In this document: one piece after another, positions 7,785 through 14,707 of the stretch
Layout of the letters: the number at the start of each line of letters is the position of its first letter
Numbering within the stretch: position 1 is the stretch's first letter
Assembly: GCA_946886805.1 (NCBI GenBank)
Contig: CAMPJM010000027.1
Span: 1 to 15,882, forward strand
Source: an uncultured Flammeovirgaceae bacterium
Lineage (GTDB): Bacteria; Bacteroidota; Bacteroidia; Cytophagales; Cyclobacteriaceae
Reading direction: 5' to 3'
Length of the DNA stretch: 15,882 nt
Program-made: the position numbers and the translations under genes
Notes under the pieces: generated by a model
Told to the model about the DNA's origin: nothing
The model's database searches: none
Seen by the model: only the letters and a program-made list of their open reading frames with translations

Positions 7785-8302
7785 ATAGTTCTCCTTGAAG
7801 GATAAAAGAGATACTGAAATAATACGACTGTGGTAAAGGTGAATAAGACACTAGCAATTACCTTTACCAAGGTGAAAAAGAACAAAGAAAAGCCACCTGT
7901 CTCTATGTAAAACAGTGCAAAATGGTGTACAAATATTAAAGGAAGAGCGTAGGTAGCAAACCATTCGAATTTCATAAGTTTAAGTGTAGGTTCCATGCCA
8001 ACTTCGTAGCCACCTCTTGGAGTTATAAGATTAATCCAATAAGGCCGTAAGTAAACCAACAACACCGATGCTGCCATATGAATTCCCAAACTATCATAAA
8101 AAATATCGACGAAAAGCCCCACCACACAACCCCAGATCAAAAGCATTACCGTGTTAGTTTCGAAAGGCAGTAACAATAAAAAGCCGATGTAAATAAAACA
8201 GAATGCTTTGTCAAAAAGCACTAAATTTTTCATGAACATAATCTGTAGGAATATGTACAGTACAAAATAGAATAACTGTAATATTAAATTCTTGCTATTC
8301 AT
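7781..8302 (-). CDS. mreD: Rod shape-determining membrane protein MreD
   Basis: Small polytopic inner-membrane protein of the MreBCD complex. The 173 residues hold about five hydrophobic segments and little else, with the MreD-like stretch LLPFETNTVMLLIWGCVVGLFVDIFYDSLGIHMAASVLLVYLRPYWI in the middle. Sequence conservation in this family is low, so the call rests on size, topology and position between mreC and mrdA. The start codon ATG lies inside the end of mreC (8-bp overlap) and the stop overlaps the mrdA start as ATGA. Confidence 0.9.
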   Translation of the reverse strand: MNSKNLILQLFYFVLYIFLQIMFMKNLVLFDKAFCFIYIGFLLLLPFETNTVMLLIWGCVVGLFVDIFYDSLGIHMAASVLLVYLRPYWINLITPRGGYEVGMEPTLKLMKFEWFATYALPLIFVHHFALFYIETGGFSLFFFTLVKVIASVLFTFTTVVLFQYLFYPSRRTI

Positions 8303-9128
8303 TTATTATTATATTCATTTGCTCCAAAGAGTCAATTTCCTGTTTGAATTTATTTTTCACTACGTAAACATAGGAAAGCGATTCAAAATCTGTTGAAAGA
8401 TCAATCAACACACTATAAAATGTGGCGTCGTCTTTTATGTCTACCGAACTAATCCTGCCAATCATTAAATTTGGTGGGAAAATAGCATTATAACCGGAGG
8501 TTACAACTGTATCGCCTATCTCGACCTTCACATGCCGGGGTACATACATCAATTCTGCTTGTTGCGGATCTTTGCCATTCCATTTGGTGGTGCATAATAC
8601 CCCTGATCCTTTTATTAAAGAAGAAACATACAAGTCGGGGTGAAGCAAAGAAACGATAGTGGCAAAGTTTTTGGAAGTAGCTTTTACTTTTCCCACGATT
8701 CCCTGGGCATTGATAACCGCCATGTCCGGTTCAATACCATCTTCAGAACCTTTATTAATAGTAATAAAATTATTGAACCTTCGCGTGGAGTTGTTGATAA
8801 CCTTAGCTGATTGGAAATCAAATTGATCTATCTTTTCTAAGACTAAATCTTTCGAGGTGTCAGAGCTGATTAAATTTATGTAGGCAATTTCTTTTCTCAA
8901 CCTGGCATTTTCTTCAGAAAGTGTTTCATTTACTTCCGTAAGGCCGAAATAGCTACTTATATCATTTTTTGATTCGAGGATATTAGCGGCTATGGCGTTA
9001 GACGAATTAAAGAAAGATGCTCCCTGATATTGGTTATTGTTAACAATAAGCCATACGCTGAAAACCTCTAAAAAAACAAAGAGGAAGAAAGCTCTGTATT
9101 GGTATAAGAACAGAAATAAACGCTGCAT
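8295..9128 (-). CDS. mreC: Rod shape-determining protein MreC
   Basis: Bitopic inner-membrane protein whose periplasmic part links MreB filaments to PBP2/RodA. The 277-aa protein has one membrane helix at about residues 11-30, a coiled-coil segment at about 65-85 (ETLSEENARLRKEI), and a beta-rich MreC core with RRFNNFITINKGSEDGIEPDMAV, GIVGKV and GDTVVTSGYNAIFPPNLMIGRI. Length and domain order are normal for Bacteroidota MreC. Its ATG is 8 bp downstream of the mreB stop and its 3' end overlaps mreD, so it is part of the same operon. Confidence 0.96.
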   Translation of the reverse strand: MQRLFLFLYQYRAFFLFVFLEVFSVWLIVNNNQYQGASFFNSSNAIAANILESKNDISSYFGLTEVNETLSEENARLRKEIAYINLISSDTSKDLVLEKIDQFDFQSAKVINNSTRRFNNFITINKGSEDGIEPDMAVINAQGIVGKVKATSKNFATIVSLLHPDLYVSSLIKGSGVLCTTKWNGKDPQQAELMYVPRHVKVEIGDTVVTSGYNAIFPPNLMIGRISSVDIKDDATFYSVLIDLSTDFESLSYVYVVKNKFKQEIDSLEQMNIIINE

Positions 9129-9136
9129 TTATTCAA

Positions 9137-10165
9137 TTATGTCATTAAGACTGCTTTGAAAGCATTCAGGTTTTTTAATGACATTCCCGTTCCTCTCACT
9201 ACAGCCCTAAGTGGATCTTCTGCCACATGAATCGGAAGTTTTGTTTTTAAAGCCAACCTCTTATCAAGCCCTCTAAGTAAAGCACCACCTCCAGTCAAAT
9301 GGATTCCATTATCATAAATATCCGCCGATAATTCAGGTGGGGAAATTTCCAAAGCTTTCAAAACTGCTTCTTCGATTTTCGACACTGATTTATCTATGGC
9401 AAATGCAATTTCGGAATAGGAAATTTTAATAACTTTTGGGATTCCCGTCATCAAATCCCTTCCTCGTATTTCGTAATCGTCAGGTGGCTCATCCAATTCT
9501 GTTAAGGCAGAGCCAACTTCAATTTTCACTTTTTCAGCGGAGCGCTCTCCAATAAGCAGGTTATGTTGACGCCTCATGTAATCGAGGATATCTTTAGTGA
9601 AAGTATCACCAGCAACCCTAATAGATTGGTCAGCTACTATACCAGACAGCGCTATAACGGCGATTTCGGTTGTTCCTCCTCCAATATCCACAATCATAGA
9701 GCCAATAGGCTGTTCAATATCGATACCAATTCCTATGGCAGCTGCTAATGGTTCATGGATCATGTAAACCTCTTTGGCTCCGGCGTGCTCTGCGGAATCT
9801 CGTACAGCTCTTTTTTCAACCTCTGTAATTCCAGAAGGAATGCATATTACCATCCTATGAGAAGTTGGGATATACCTTTTATGACCACCATCGATCATTT
9901 TGATCATTCCCCTGATCATTTGTTCGGCAGCATGGAAATCTGCAATAACACCATCCTTTAAAGGTCTAATGGTTTTGATGTTTTCATGTGTCTTCTCATG
10001 CATTTGCATGGCTTGCCTTCCTATGGCCAATACTTTATTGGTTGTTTTATCTATGGCGATAATGGAAGGTTCATCCACCACTATTTTCTCCTTATGAATT
10101 ATCAGGGTATTCGCGGTACCCAAATCTATTGCGATGTCACTGGAGAAAAAATCAAATAATCCCAT
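9137..10165 (-). CDS. mreB: Rod shape-determining actin homologue MreB
   Basis: Cytoplasmic actin-like ATPase that forms membrane-bound filaments and positions the side-wall synthesis machinery. The 342 residues have the normal MreB length. Visible motifs are the short membrane-binding start MGLFDFFSSD, phosphate-1 DLGTANT (14-20), the HEPLAAAIG segment carrying the presumed catalytic Glu138, phosphate-2 VDIGGGTTE (159-167), and the adenosine motif GGGALLRGLD near 292-301. First gene of the mreBCD-mrdA-rodA cluster. It follows purH after 92 bp that include an exact TAnnTTTG promoter motif, so the cluster probably has its own promoter and may also receive read-through from purH. Confidence 0.98.
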   Translation of the reverse strand: MGLFDFFSSDIAIDLGTANTLIIHKEKIVVDEPSIIAIDKTTNKVLAIGRQAMQMHEKTHENIKTIRPLKDGVIADFHAAEQMIRGMIKMIDGGHKRYIPTSHRMVICIPSGITEVEKRAVRDSAEHAGAKEVYMIHEPLAAAIGIGIDIEQPIGSMIVDIGGGTTEIAVIALSGIVADQSIRVAGDTFTKDILDYMRRQHNLLIGERSAEKVKIEVGSALTELDEPPDDYEIRGRDLMTGIPKVIKISYSEIAFAIDKSVSKIEEAVLKALEISPPELSADIYDNGIHLTGGGALLRGLDKRLALKTKLPIHVAEDPLRAVVRGTGMSLKNLNAFKAVLMT

Positions 10166-10231
10166 TTTATTTTTTTAAAAGCTTTTTACTTTGGATATGC
10201 TACAATCTGTGAAATTTACAAATTACTTTTA

Positions 10232-10239
10232 CAAATCTA
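10232..10239 (-). promoter_or_regulatory. Candidate -7 promoter element for the mre operon (TAGATTTG)
   Basis: Minus-strand TAGATTTG is an exact TAnnTTTG match in the purH-mreB gap. It predicts a start near 10225 and a leader of about 60 nt before mreB. The leader contains a 10-bp palindrome AAAAGCTTTT (10177-10186) close to the start codon. No TTG -33 box is evident. Confidence 0.4.
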
Positions 10240-10257
10240 ATTAATCCAGAAGATATT

Positions 10258-11787
10258 TCAGTGTTTAAAATGACGAAATCCAGTTAAAATCATAGCTATG
10301 TTGTTTTTATTGCAATAATCTATAGAATCCTGATCCTTAATACTTCCACCTGGCTGAATCACCGCAACTATACCAGCTTTATGGGCTATTTCCACGCAAT
10401 CAGGAAAGGGGAAAAAAGCGTCTGATGCCATTACAGCACCATCAAGATTAAATCCAAATGATTTTGATTTTTCAATTGCTTGTTTTAAGGCATCCACTCT
10501 CGAGGTTTGTCCAACTCCACTCGCCAGTAGTTGTCCGCCGCGTGCAAGTACTATTGTATTTGATTTTGTATGTTTTGCTACTTTACTGGCAAATAGCAAT
10601 GCATTTTTCTCGTCGCTGCTTGCTTTCCTGTCAGTTACCTCCTTAAAATCTTCTAGTGAGTCGGTTTTCAAATCCCTATCCTGTTCAATAACCCCATTCA
10701 ACAGGTTCTTAAACTGTTTTTGCTGCTTAAGGGGCTGTTTTTGTGTCAATATGATTCTATTCTTCTTCGATTTAAGGATATTTAGCGCGTCTTCTTCATA
10801 AGATGGTGCAATAACTATCTCAAAAAATAGTTTGTTTATTTCTTCTGCGGCGTCTGTCGTCATTTTCTGATTTGTAATGAGCACACCTCCAAAAGCCGAA
10901 AGCGTATCTGCCTGGAAAGCTTTTAAATATGCATCTTTTACTGACTCACTTATAGCAATTCCACAAGCATTGGTGTGTTTCAAAATACCAAAAGCGATAT
11001 CATCAGGGAACTCCTCAATTAAAGCAACTGCGGCATCAACGTCTACCAAATTATTATAAGATAATTCCTTACCATTTAGCTGTAGAAACATTTCTTCAAG
11101 CCTACCATAAAAGACTCCTTCCTGATGAGGGTTCTCGCCATATCTTAAAACCTGAGAATCCCTTTCACTCTTTTTGAACCTTTTAAGGCTGCTATCTTTA
11201 TTGAAGTAGTTAAATATCGCTGTGTCATAGTGAGAAGAAATATCAAAAGCCTGTGCAGCAAATAATTTCCTATCCTCTATATCCGAGCTTCCACTTTTTT
11301 CCTGAAGGAGCAATGCCAACTGGGCATATTGTTCTCTTGATGAGACAATAAGGACATCTTTGAAATTTTTAGCAGCTGCTCTTATAAGTGAGATACCTCC
11401 AATATCAATTTTTTCTATAATTTCCGCCTCTTCAGAAGTGGAAGCAACAGTCTCTTCAAAGGGATATAGATCAACAATAACCAGATCGATTGGGGGGATA
11501 TCATAGTTGACCACCTCAGTTTTATCGCCTTCATGGTCTCTTCTCGACAATATGCCTCCAAATATTTTTGGATGAAGTGTTTTAACTCTTCCGCCTAAAA
11601 TTGCCGGATACTCAGTGAGATCTTCAACAGGAGTGACTGCGACATTCATTTCTTCGATAAATTTTTGAGTGCCACCTGTTGAGTAAATTTTTATGTTTAG
11701 TTGATCTAATAATCGTACTATAGAATCAAGATTTTCTTTATAGTACACAGATATTAATGCAGAAGCTATTTTCTTTGTAGAAGACAT
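10258..11787 (-). CDS. purH: Bifunctional AICAR transformylase / IMP cyclohydrolase PurH
   Basis: Last two steps of de novo purine synthesis in the cytoplasm: AICAR + 10-formyl-THF to FAICAR, then ring closure to IMP. The N-terminal MGS-like cyclohydrolase domain shows STGGT (36-40) and GGRVKTLHPKIFGGIL (65-80). The transformylase part shows LRYGENPHQEG (214-224), the catalytic pair Lys270-His271 in KHTNACGIA, and DAFFPFPD (456-463). Start: I choose ATG at 11785-11787, giving 509 aa (MSSTKKIASALISVYYK). An in-frame ATG at 11853 would add 22 residues (MRTYFLIRVKIYTF...), overlap purN and read through a promoter-like motif, and it lacks family similarity. Downstream of purN, with 43 bp between. 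Confidence 0.97.
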   Translation of the reverse strand: MSSTKKIASALISVYYKENLDSIVRLLDQLNIKIYSTGGTQKFIEEMNVAVTPVEDLTEYPAILGGRVKTLHPKIFGGILSRRDHEGDKTEVVNYDIPPIDLVIVDLYPFEETVASTSEEAEIIEKIDIGGISLIRAAAKNFKDVLIVSSREQYAQLALLLQEKSGSSDIEDRKLFAAQAFDISSHYDTAIFNYFNKDSSLKRFKKSERDSQVLRYGENPHQEGVFYGRLEEMFLQLNGKELSYNNLVDVDAAVALIEEFPDDIAFGILKHTNACGIAISESVKDAYLKAFQADTLSAFGGVLITNQKMTTDAAEEINKLFFEIVIAPSYEEDALNILKSKKNRIILTQKQPLKQQKQFKNLLNGVIEQDRDLKTDSLEDFKEVTDRKASSDEKNALLFASKVAKHTKSNTIVLARGGQLLASGVGQTSRVDALKQAIEKSKSFGFNLDGAVMASDAFFPFPDCVEIAHKAGIVAVIQPGGSIKDQDSIDYCNKNNIAMILTGFRHFKH

Positions 11788-11810
11788 GGTTTGGGTTTTA
11801 GTTGCGGTTG

Positions 11811-11818
11811 CAAAAGTA
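11811..11818 (-). promoter_or_regulatory. Candidate -7 promoter element for purH (TACTTTTG)
   Basis: Minus-strand TACTTTTG matches TAnnTTTG exactly and sits in the short purN-purH gap. It predicts a start near 11804 and a leader of only about 15-20 nt to the preferred purH ATG. It argues against the longer purH start at 11853, which would place the promoter inside the coding region. No clear -33 TTG at 19-21 bp. Confidence 0.4.
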
Positions 11819-11830
11819 TAAATTTTTACC

Positions 11831-12412
11831 CTAATTAAGAAGTAAGTTCTCAATCACTTGGGGATAGCTGGTATGCTCAAGCTTATGAATTTTGGTTGCG
11901 AGCGAGTCAGCAGTTTCGTTGGGATCAATGGCACATTTTTTTTGAAATATGATATTTCCTTCATCGTATTTCTCATTGACAAAGTGAATTGTGATCCCGC
12001 TTTCCTGCTCTTGTGCGGCAATTACCGCTTCATGAACATAACTGCCATACATGCCTTTACCTCCATATTTGGGCAAGAGTGCAGGGTGGATATTAATAAT
12101 TTTATCAGGAAAGGCTTTCACCAAAGAGGGAGGTATTAACCACATAAAACCTGCCAACACAATTAAATCAATGTTTTCTGACAACAGCATTTCTGTAATA
12201 TCAGTAGTTTCGTAGAAGCTCGACCTGTCGAAAATTGTCACTGGTATCTTATGCTTTTTTGCCCTATCAATCACCGGCGCATTGCTGTTATTTGTTAGCA
12301 GCAGCGAAATATTGATAAGAGGGTGCTCTGTGAAATGCTTGAAGATTTTTTCGGCATTTGTACCATTCCCACTAGCAAAAACAGCTACGTTCTTTTGTTG
12401 ATGATTTTTCAA
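11831..12412 (-). CDS. purN: Phosphoribosylglycinamide formyltransferase PurN
   Basis: Transfers formyl from 10-formyl-THF to glycinamide ribonucleotide, the third step of purine synthesis, in the cytoplasm. The 193 aa span the whole formyltransferase fold: VAVFASGNGTNAEKI near the N terminus, LIVLAGFMWLIP (83-94), and catalytic Asn107 and His109 in INIHPALLPKYGG, with Asp150 in YDEGNII. These correspond to E. coli Asn106, His108 and Asp144. Start: TTG at 12410-12412; no ATG is available before the conserved ASGNGTN motif, and the TTG overlaps the preceding ORF's TGA as TTGA. purN translation is therefore probably coupled to the KilA-N ORF. Followed by purH. Confidence 0.96.
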   Translation of the reverse strand: MKNHQQKNVAVFASGNGTNAEKIFKHFTEHPLINISLLLTNNSNAPVIDRAKKHKIPVTIFDRSSFYETTDITEMLLSENIDLIVLAGFMWLIPPSLVKAFPDKIINIHPALLPKYGGKGMYGSYVHEAVIAAQEQESGITIHFVNEKYDEGNIIFQKKCAIDPNETADSLATKIHKLEHTSYPQVIENLLLN

Positions 12413-12693
12413 GTTTGAGTTTTTAAATATACAATGACAATATTGGAGTTTGAACCGGACATATTTTTAATTCCATCGAATTCGATGGAATTAAAATCTG
12501 GATTGTTAAATATTTTCCAAAGGCCAATAAATTCGATAGTGCCACGGTTAAACATCCAGTTTTGCAAAATGTAGTCACTCCTTTGGGCATCTCTATATCT
12601 TGCAATATCGGCAAGACTTATACACTCATTTGCTTTTTCGGTATAGACAAGTATTTCTGTCCCAATTATACTTATTTTACTGCTTTTCGCCAT
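12409..12693 (-). CDS. Short KilA-N-domain ORF, C-terminally truncated
   Basis: A 94-aa ORF that I recognise as the N-terminal part of the KilA-N family (phage-type APSES-like DNA-binding domain): KISIIGTEILVY, ECISLADIARYRD (24-36), ILQNWMFNRGTIEFIGLWKIFNNPDF and EFDGIKNMSG follow the family order of I-x-L-T-D-I-A, N-W-x-R-N, E-F-x-G-x-W-E and E-F-D-G. Family members normally continue past this point with a conserved second half and are, from memory, about 250 aa or longer. Here the frame ends at SNSNIVIVYLKTQT, and purN begins on the stop codon. It is either a decayed remnant or a small protein kept for its coupling to purN. It contains a perfect 32-bp palindrome (12465-12496). DNA binding or regulation is inference only. 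Confidence 0.75.
   Translation of the reverse strand: MAKSSKISIIGTEILVYTEKANECISLADIARYRDAQRSDYILQNWMFNRGTIEFIGLWKIFNNPDFNSIEFDGIKNMSGSNSNIVIVYLKTQT
12465..12496. repeat. Perfect 32-bp palindrome inside the KilA-N ORF
   Basis: The left arm 12465-12480 and right arm 12481-12496 are exact reverse complements with no spacer. The centre is ATCGAATTCGAT, and the first mismatch is at 12464/12497. The centre falls on a codon boundary, so both strands read the same peptide, FNSIEFDGIK. In RNA it could form a hairpin about 55-85 nt upstream of the purN start codon. No T tract follows on either strand, so it does not look like a terminator. Confidence 0.9.
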
Positions 12694-12718
12694 ATTACGC
12701 TGTGCCTATTTATGCCGC

Positions 12719-12728
12719 TCGAATTCGA
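12719..12728. promoter_or_regulatory. 10-bp palindrome TCGAATTCGA upstream of the KilA-N ORF
   Basis: A perfect 10-bp palindrome 26-35 bp before the KilA-N start codon, identical to the central 10 bp of the long palindrome inside the gene. It lies downstream of the predicted transcription start. It could be an operator for the KilA-N protein or chance; evidence is limited to the shared sequence. Confidence 0.25.
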
Positions 12729-12760
12729 CCAGATTCTATATTTATTAATTAAGACCCATA

Positions 12761-12768
12761 CAAAATTA
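12761..12768 (-). promoter_or_regulatory. Candidate -7 promoter element before KilA-N/purN (TAATTTTG)
   Basis: Minus-strand TAATTTTG matches TAnnTTTG exactly and overlaps the ubiA stop codon. It would start transcription near 12755 and give a leader of about 60 nt that includes the TCGAATTCGA palindrome. No -33 TTG at the usual distance. Confidence 0.35.
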
Positions 12769-13641
12769 AAAAAATACCATACTTAAGATACCCGACAGCA
12801 TTAAAATTTTGCAATAATTACTTAAAAAGGTGAAGTGGCGGATTGTGTCAGCTTTAATCAATAAAAATAGGAAATGCAGAATCGGAATCACCAGAATTAA
12901 GAAATAAATGATAAGAATTTGATTTTCTAGTTGTATAGAAAGATAAAAGATAATAAAAATAAAAGCAGCAATTAAAACATATAGAAATAGCTTGGTTTTT
13001 CTAATGCCGAAAATAACGGGTAAGGTCTGGCAACCGAAATCAGCGTCGCCCTTTAAATCTTCCAGGTCTTTAACAATTTCCCGGATGAGCGTAATAGAAA
13101 AAGCAAAGAATGCATAGGTATTAATAAGATAAATGTTTTGTTGATAATACACCCCTACCAAAAATATAGCAGCACCGGTAAGCACTGCAATACTGAAATT
13201 ACCTATAAATGGTAATCGTTTTAATTGGTTTGAATATAGCCATAAAAAGAAAGCAGTTATAAAGCTTATCAGACCTACCCAAATAGATAAAGTAAATGCT
13301 ATAAGAATCCCGCTCATATTCAGGATGGTATGCGCCACCATTACTATCCGTCTTTTTAAGATTTTTCCTACTATAACCCTGTCCGGCTTGTTGATATAAT
13401 CTATTTTTACATCATAATAATCGTTTATAATATATCCTGCCGCGGCTATAAAAATTGTTGATATAACCAGAAGGAAAAGATTAAAATCGTTCAATCTGCT
13501 TACCCCCGCCTGATTTTCTCCCACCAAAAATACGGCTGTCATATATTGGGTAAAAGCAATTATGATCAGATTTGGAAATCGGATCAGTTTGAGGAAACCA
13601 TGAAGAGAGAAATTGGTGGGTTTGTATAAAGGACTCTTCAT
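12766..13641 (-). CDS. UbiA-family prenyltransferase, (digeranylgeranylglycerol-phosphate synthase-like)
   Basis: Integral membrane enzyme that attaches an isoprenoid chain to an acceptor. The 291 aa are mostly hydrophobic (about eight or nine membrane segments). Both Asp-rich Mg/prenyl-diphosphate motifs of the UbiA family are present: NDYYDVKID (73-81), followed by NKPDR, and DLEDLKGD (192-199), followed by FGCQTLPV. The pattern fits the Bacteroidota group annotated as geranylgeranylglycerol-phosphate geranylgeranyltransferase; the true acceptor in bacteria is uncertain, and a quinone or other lipid acceptor cannot be excluded. It has the best promoter match in the window directly upstream. 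The KilA-N ORF follows 72 bp after its stop. Confidence 0.9.
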   Translation of the reverse strand: MKSPLYKPTNFSLHGFLKLIRFPNLIIIAFTQYMTAVFLVGENQAGVSRLNDFNLFLLVISTIFIAAAGYIINDYYDVKIDYINKPDRVIVGKILKRRIVMVAHTILNMSGILIAFTLSIWVGLISFITAFFLWLYSNQLKRLPFIGNFSIAVLTGAAIFLVGVYYQQNIYLINTYAFFAFSITLIREIVKDLEDLKGDADFGCQTLPVIFGIRKTKLFLYVLIAAFIFIIFYLSIQLENQILIIYFLILVIPILHFLFLLIKADTIRHFTFLSNYCKILMLSGILSMVFF

Positions 13642-13655
13642 TTAAGATTTTTAAA

Positions 13656-13686
13656 CAAATTTAGTTTGAAAAATAATAGCCAGCAA
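13656..13686 (-). promoter_or_regulatory. Bacteroidota-type promoter for ubiA (TTG-N20-TAAATTTG)
   Basis: On the minus strand TTG at 13684-13686 is followed after 20 bp by TAAATTTG (13663 down to 13656), an exact -7 box at a normal distance from a -33 TTG. The predicted start is near 13650, leaving a leader of fewer than 15 nt before the ubiA ATG (13641). This is the only candidate here with both boxes. Confidence 0.5.
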
Positions 13687-13707
13687 TTTCTTTGATGAGA
13701 GAAGCTA

Positions 13708-13766
13708 ATAAACGCTGGAAGAGGCTGCTTATTTGAATCCGAAGGCTTAAAGTGTATAAACGCTGG
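13708..13766. repeat. Two direct copies of ATAAACGCTGG upstream of ubiA
   Basis: The 11-mer ATAAACGCTGG occurs at 13708-13718 and again at 13756-13766, a 48-bp period, in the 157-bp gap between the DUF2520 gene and ubiA. Both lie upstream of the predicted ubiA promoter, where an activator could bind. The rest of this gap shows nothing I recognise. Confidence 0.5.
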
Positions 13767-13798
13767 TCAATTTTTCTCCTGAAGTAGTCTAAATCACA

Positions 13799-14590
13799 TT
13801 ACTTGTCATAATACTTCTGGTCGAGTATATGTTGGCTCAATAGCTTATAGATTTCTTGTACCGGCGCATTACCTTCTAAAAACGAAAGATGTTGATCTAA
13901 AATTTTAAGATCACCTCTTGCAGCCGGCCCTGTTTGAGATTTTTCCGGTCCGTTTTCAAGACTTTTATTAACAGTTTCTATAATTAATGGCTCCAGTAAT
14001 TCGAAATCGATTTTATTTGCAGTGGCAATTTGCTTTGCAATCAAAAGGAGATGATTGGTAAAATTTGAGGCAAACACCGCGCTTATATGCAAAGCACTTC
14101 TTTTAGCGCTATCCATCGGCACCACTTTGTCGCTAATGGTGCCACCCAATCTAAGCAACAGCTTGTTTGTTTCTTTGTCTGATGCTTCCACCAAAATTGA
14201 AACATCCTTAAAGTTTACCTTTCTTGATTTACTAAAAGACTGAAAGGGATATAGAACGCCATAATGATTGGTTATACCATTCAATATCTCTATAGAAGCA
14301 CTACCAGAGGTGTGAACCACGGTAGCGTTTTTTGGGATAATTAAATCGGAGGCAACCTCTTCAATTGCGTCATCACTTACTGCAATAATGAATAACGTGG
14401 CCTCACTATTAGAGAAATCCAAAGATTTGGCGACATTGGTGCTATAAAGCTTCGATACTAGAGACTGCGCATTTTTGGTGTTTCTGGAATAAACCTCATG
14501 TATATGATGCCCCGCCTCTTCCAAAGCCCGTGTCAGGTGCCATGCAACGTTTCCTGATCCTATTATGGCAATATCTGCGTAAAACGCCAT
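13799..14590 (-). CDS. Rossmann-like plus DUF2520 dehydrogenase-like protein
   Basis: 263-aa predicted cytoplasmic oxidoreductase-like protein of unknown substrate. The N-terminal half is an NAD(P)-binding Rossmann domain: IAIIGSGNVAWHL (7-19), then VYSRNTKNA after the second strand, FIIAVSDDAIEEVA and VVHTSGSASIEIL, as in ProC/F420-NADP reductase-like proteins. The C-terminal half (about 130-260) is the helical DUF2520 domain, with YPFQSFSKSRKV at the junction and ALHISAVFASNFTNHL within it. The ATG at 14588-14590 puts the glycine motif at the expected distance. It lies 117 bp after the CcmF-like gene and 157 bp before ubiA. The family is common in Bacteroidota; I know of no established reaction. 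Confidence 0.9.
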   Translation of the reverse strand: MAFYADIAIIGSGNVAWHLTRALEEAGHHIHEVYSRNTKNAQSLVSKLYSTNVAKSLDFSNSEATLFIIAVSDDAIEEVASDLIIPKNATVVHTSGSASIEILNGITNHYGVLYPFQSFSKSRKVNFKDVSILVEASDKETNKLLLRLGGTISDKVVPMDSAKRSALHISAVFASNFTNHLLLIAKQIATANKIDFELLEPLIIETVNKSLENGPEKSQTGPAARGDLKILDQHLSFLEGNAPVQEIYKLLSQHILDQKYYDK

Positions 14591-14707
14591 GGCATGCTTT
14601 TAATTTTTCTCCGCTAATAACAGGTGTAAACTAATAGAGATTATAAGTTCTTTACTAAATGCTCATTCTAAGACATTATACTAAATCTACATCGAGGTTG
14701 CTGAAGT

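Noticed and set aside
11788..11853. N-terminal extension of PurH from ATG 11853
   Set aside because: It overlaps the purN end, spans a TAnnTTTG promoter motif, and adds 22 residues before the usual PurH start (KIASALISVYYK).
12465..12496. Long palindrome as an intrinsic terminator
   Set aside because: No T tract follows the hairpin on either strand, and it lies inside a coding region upstream of a coupled gene.
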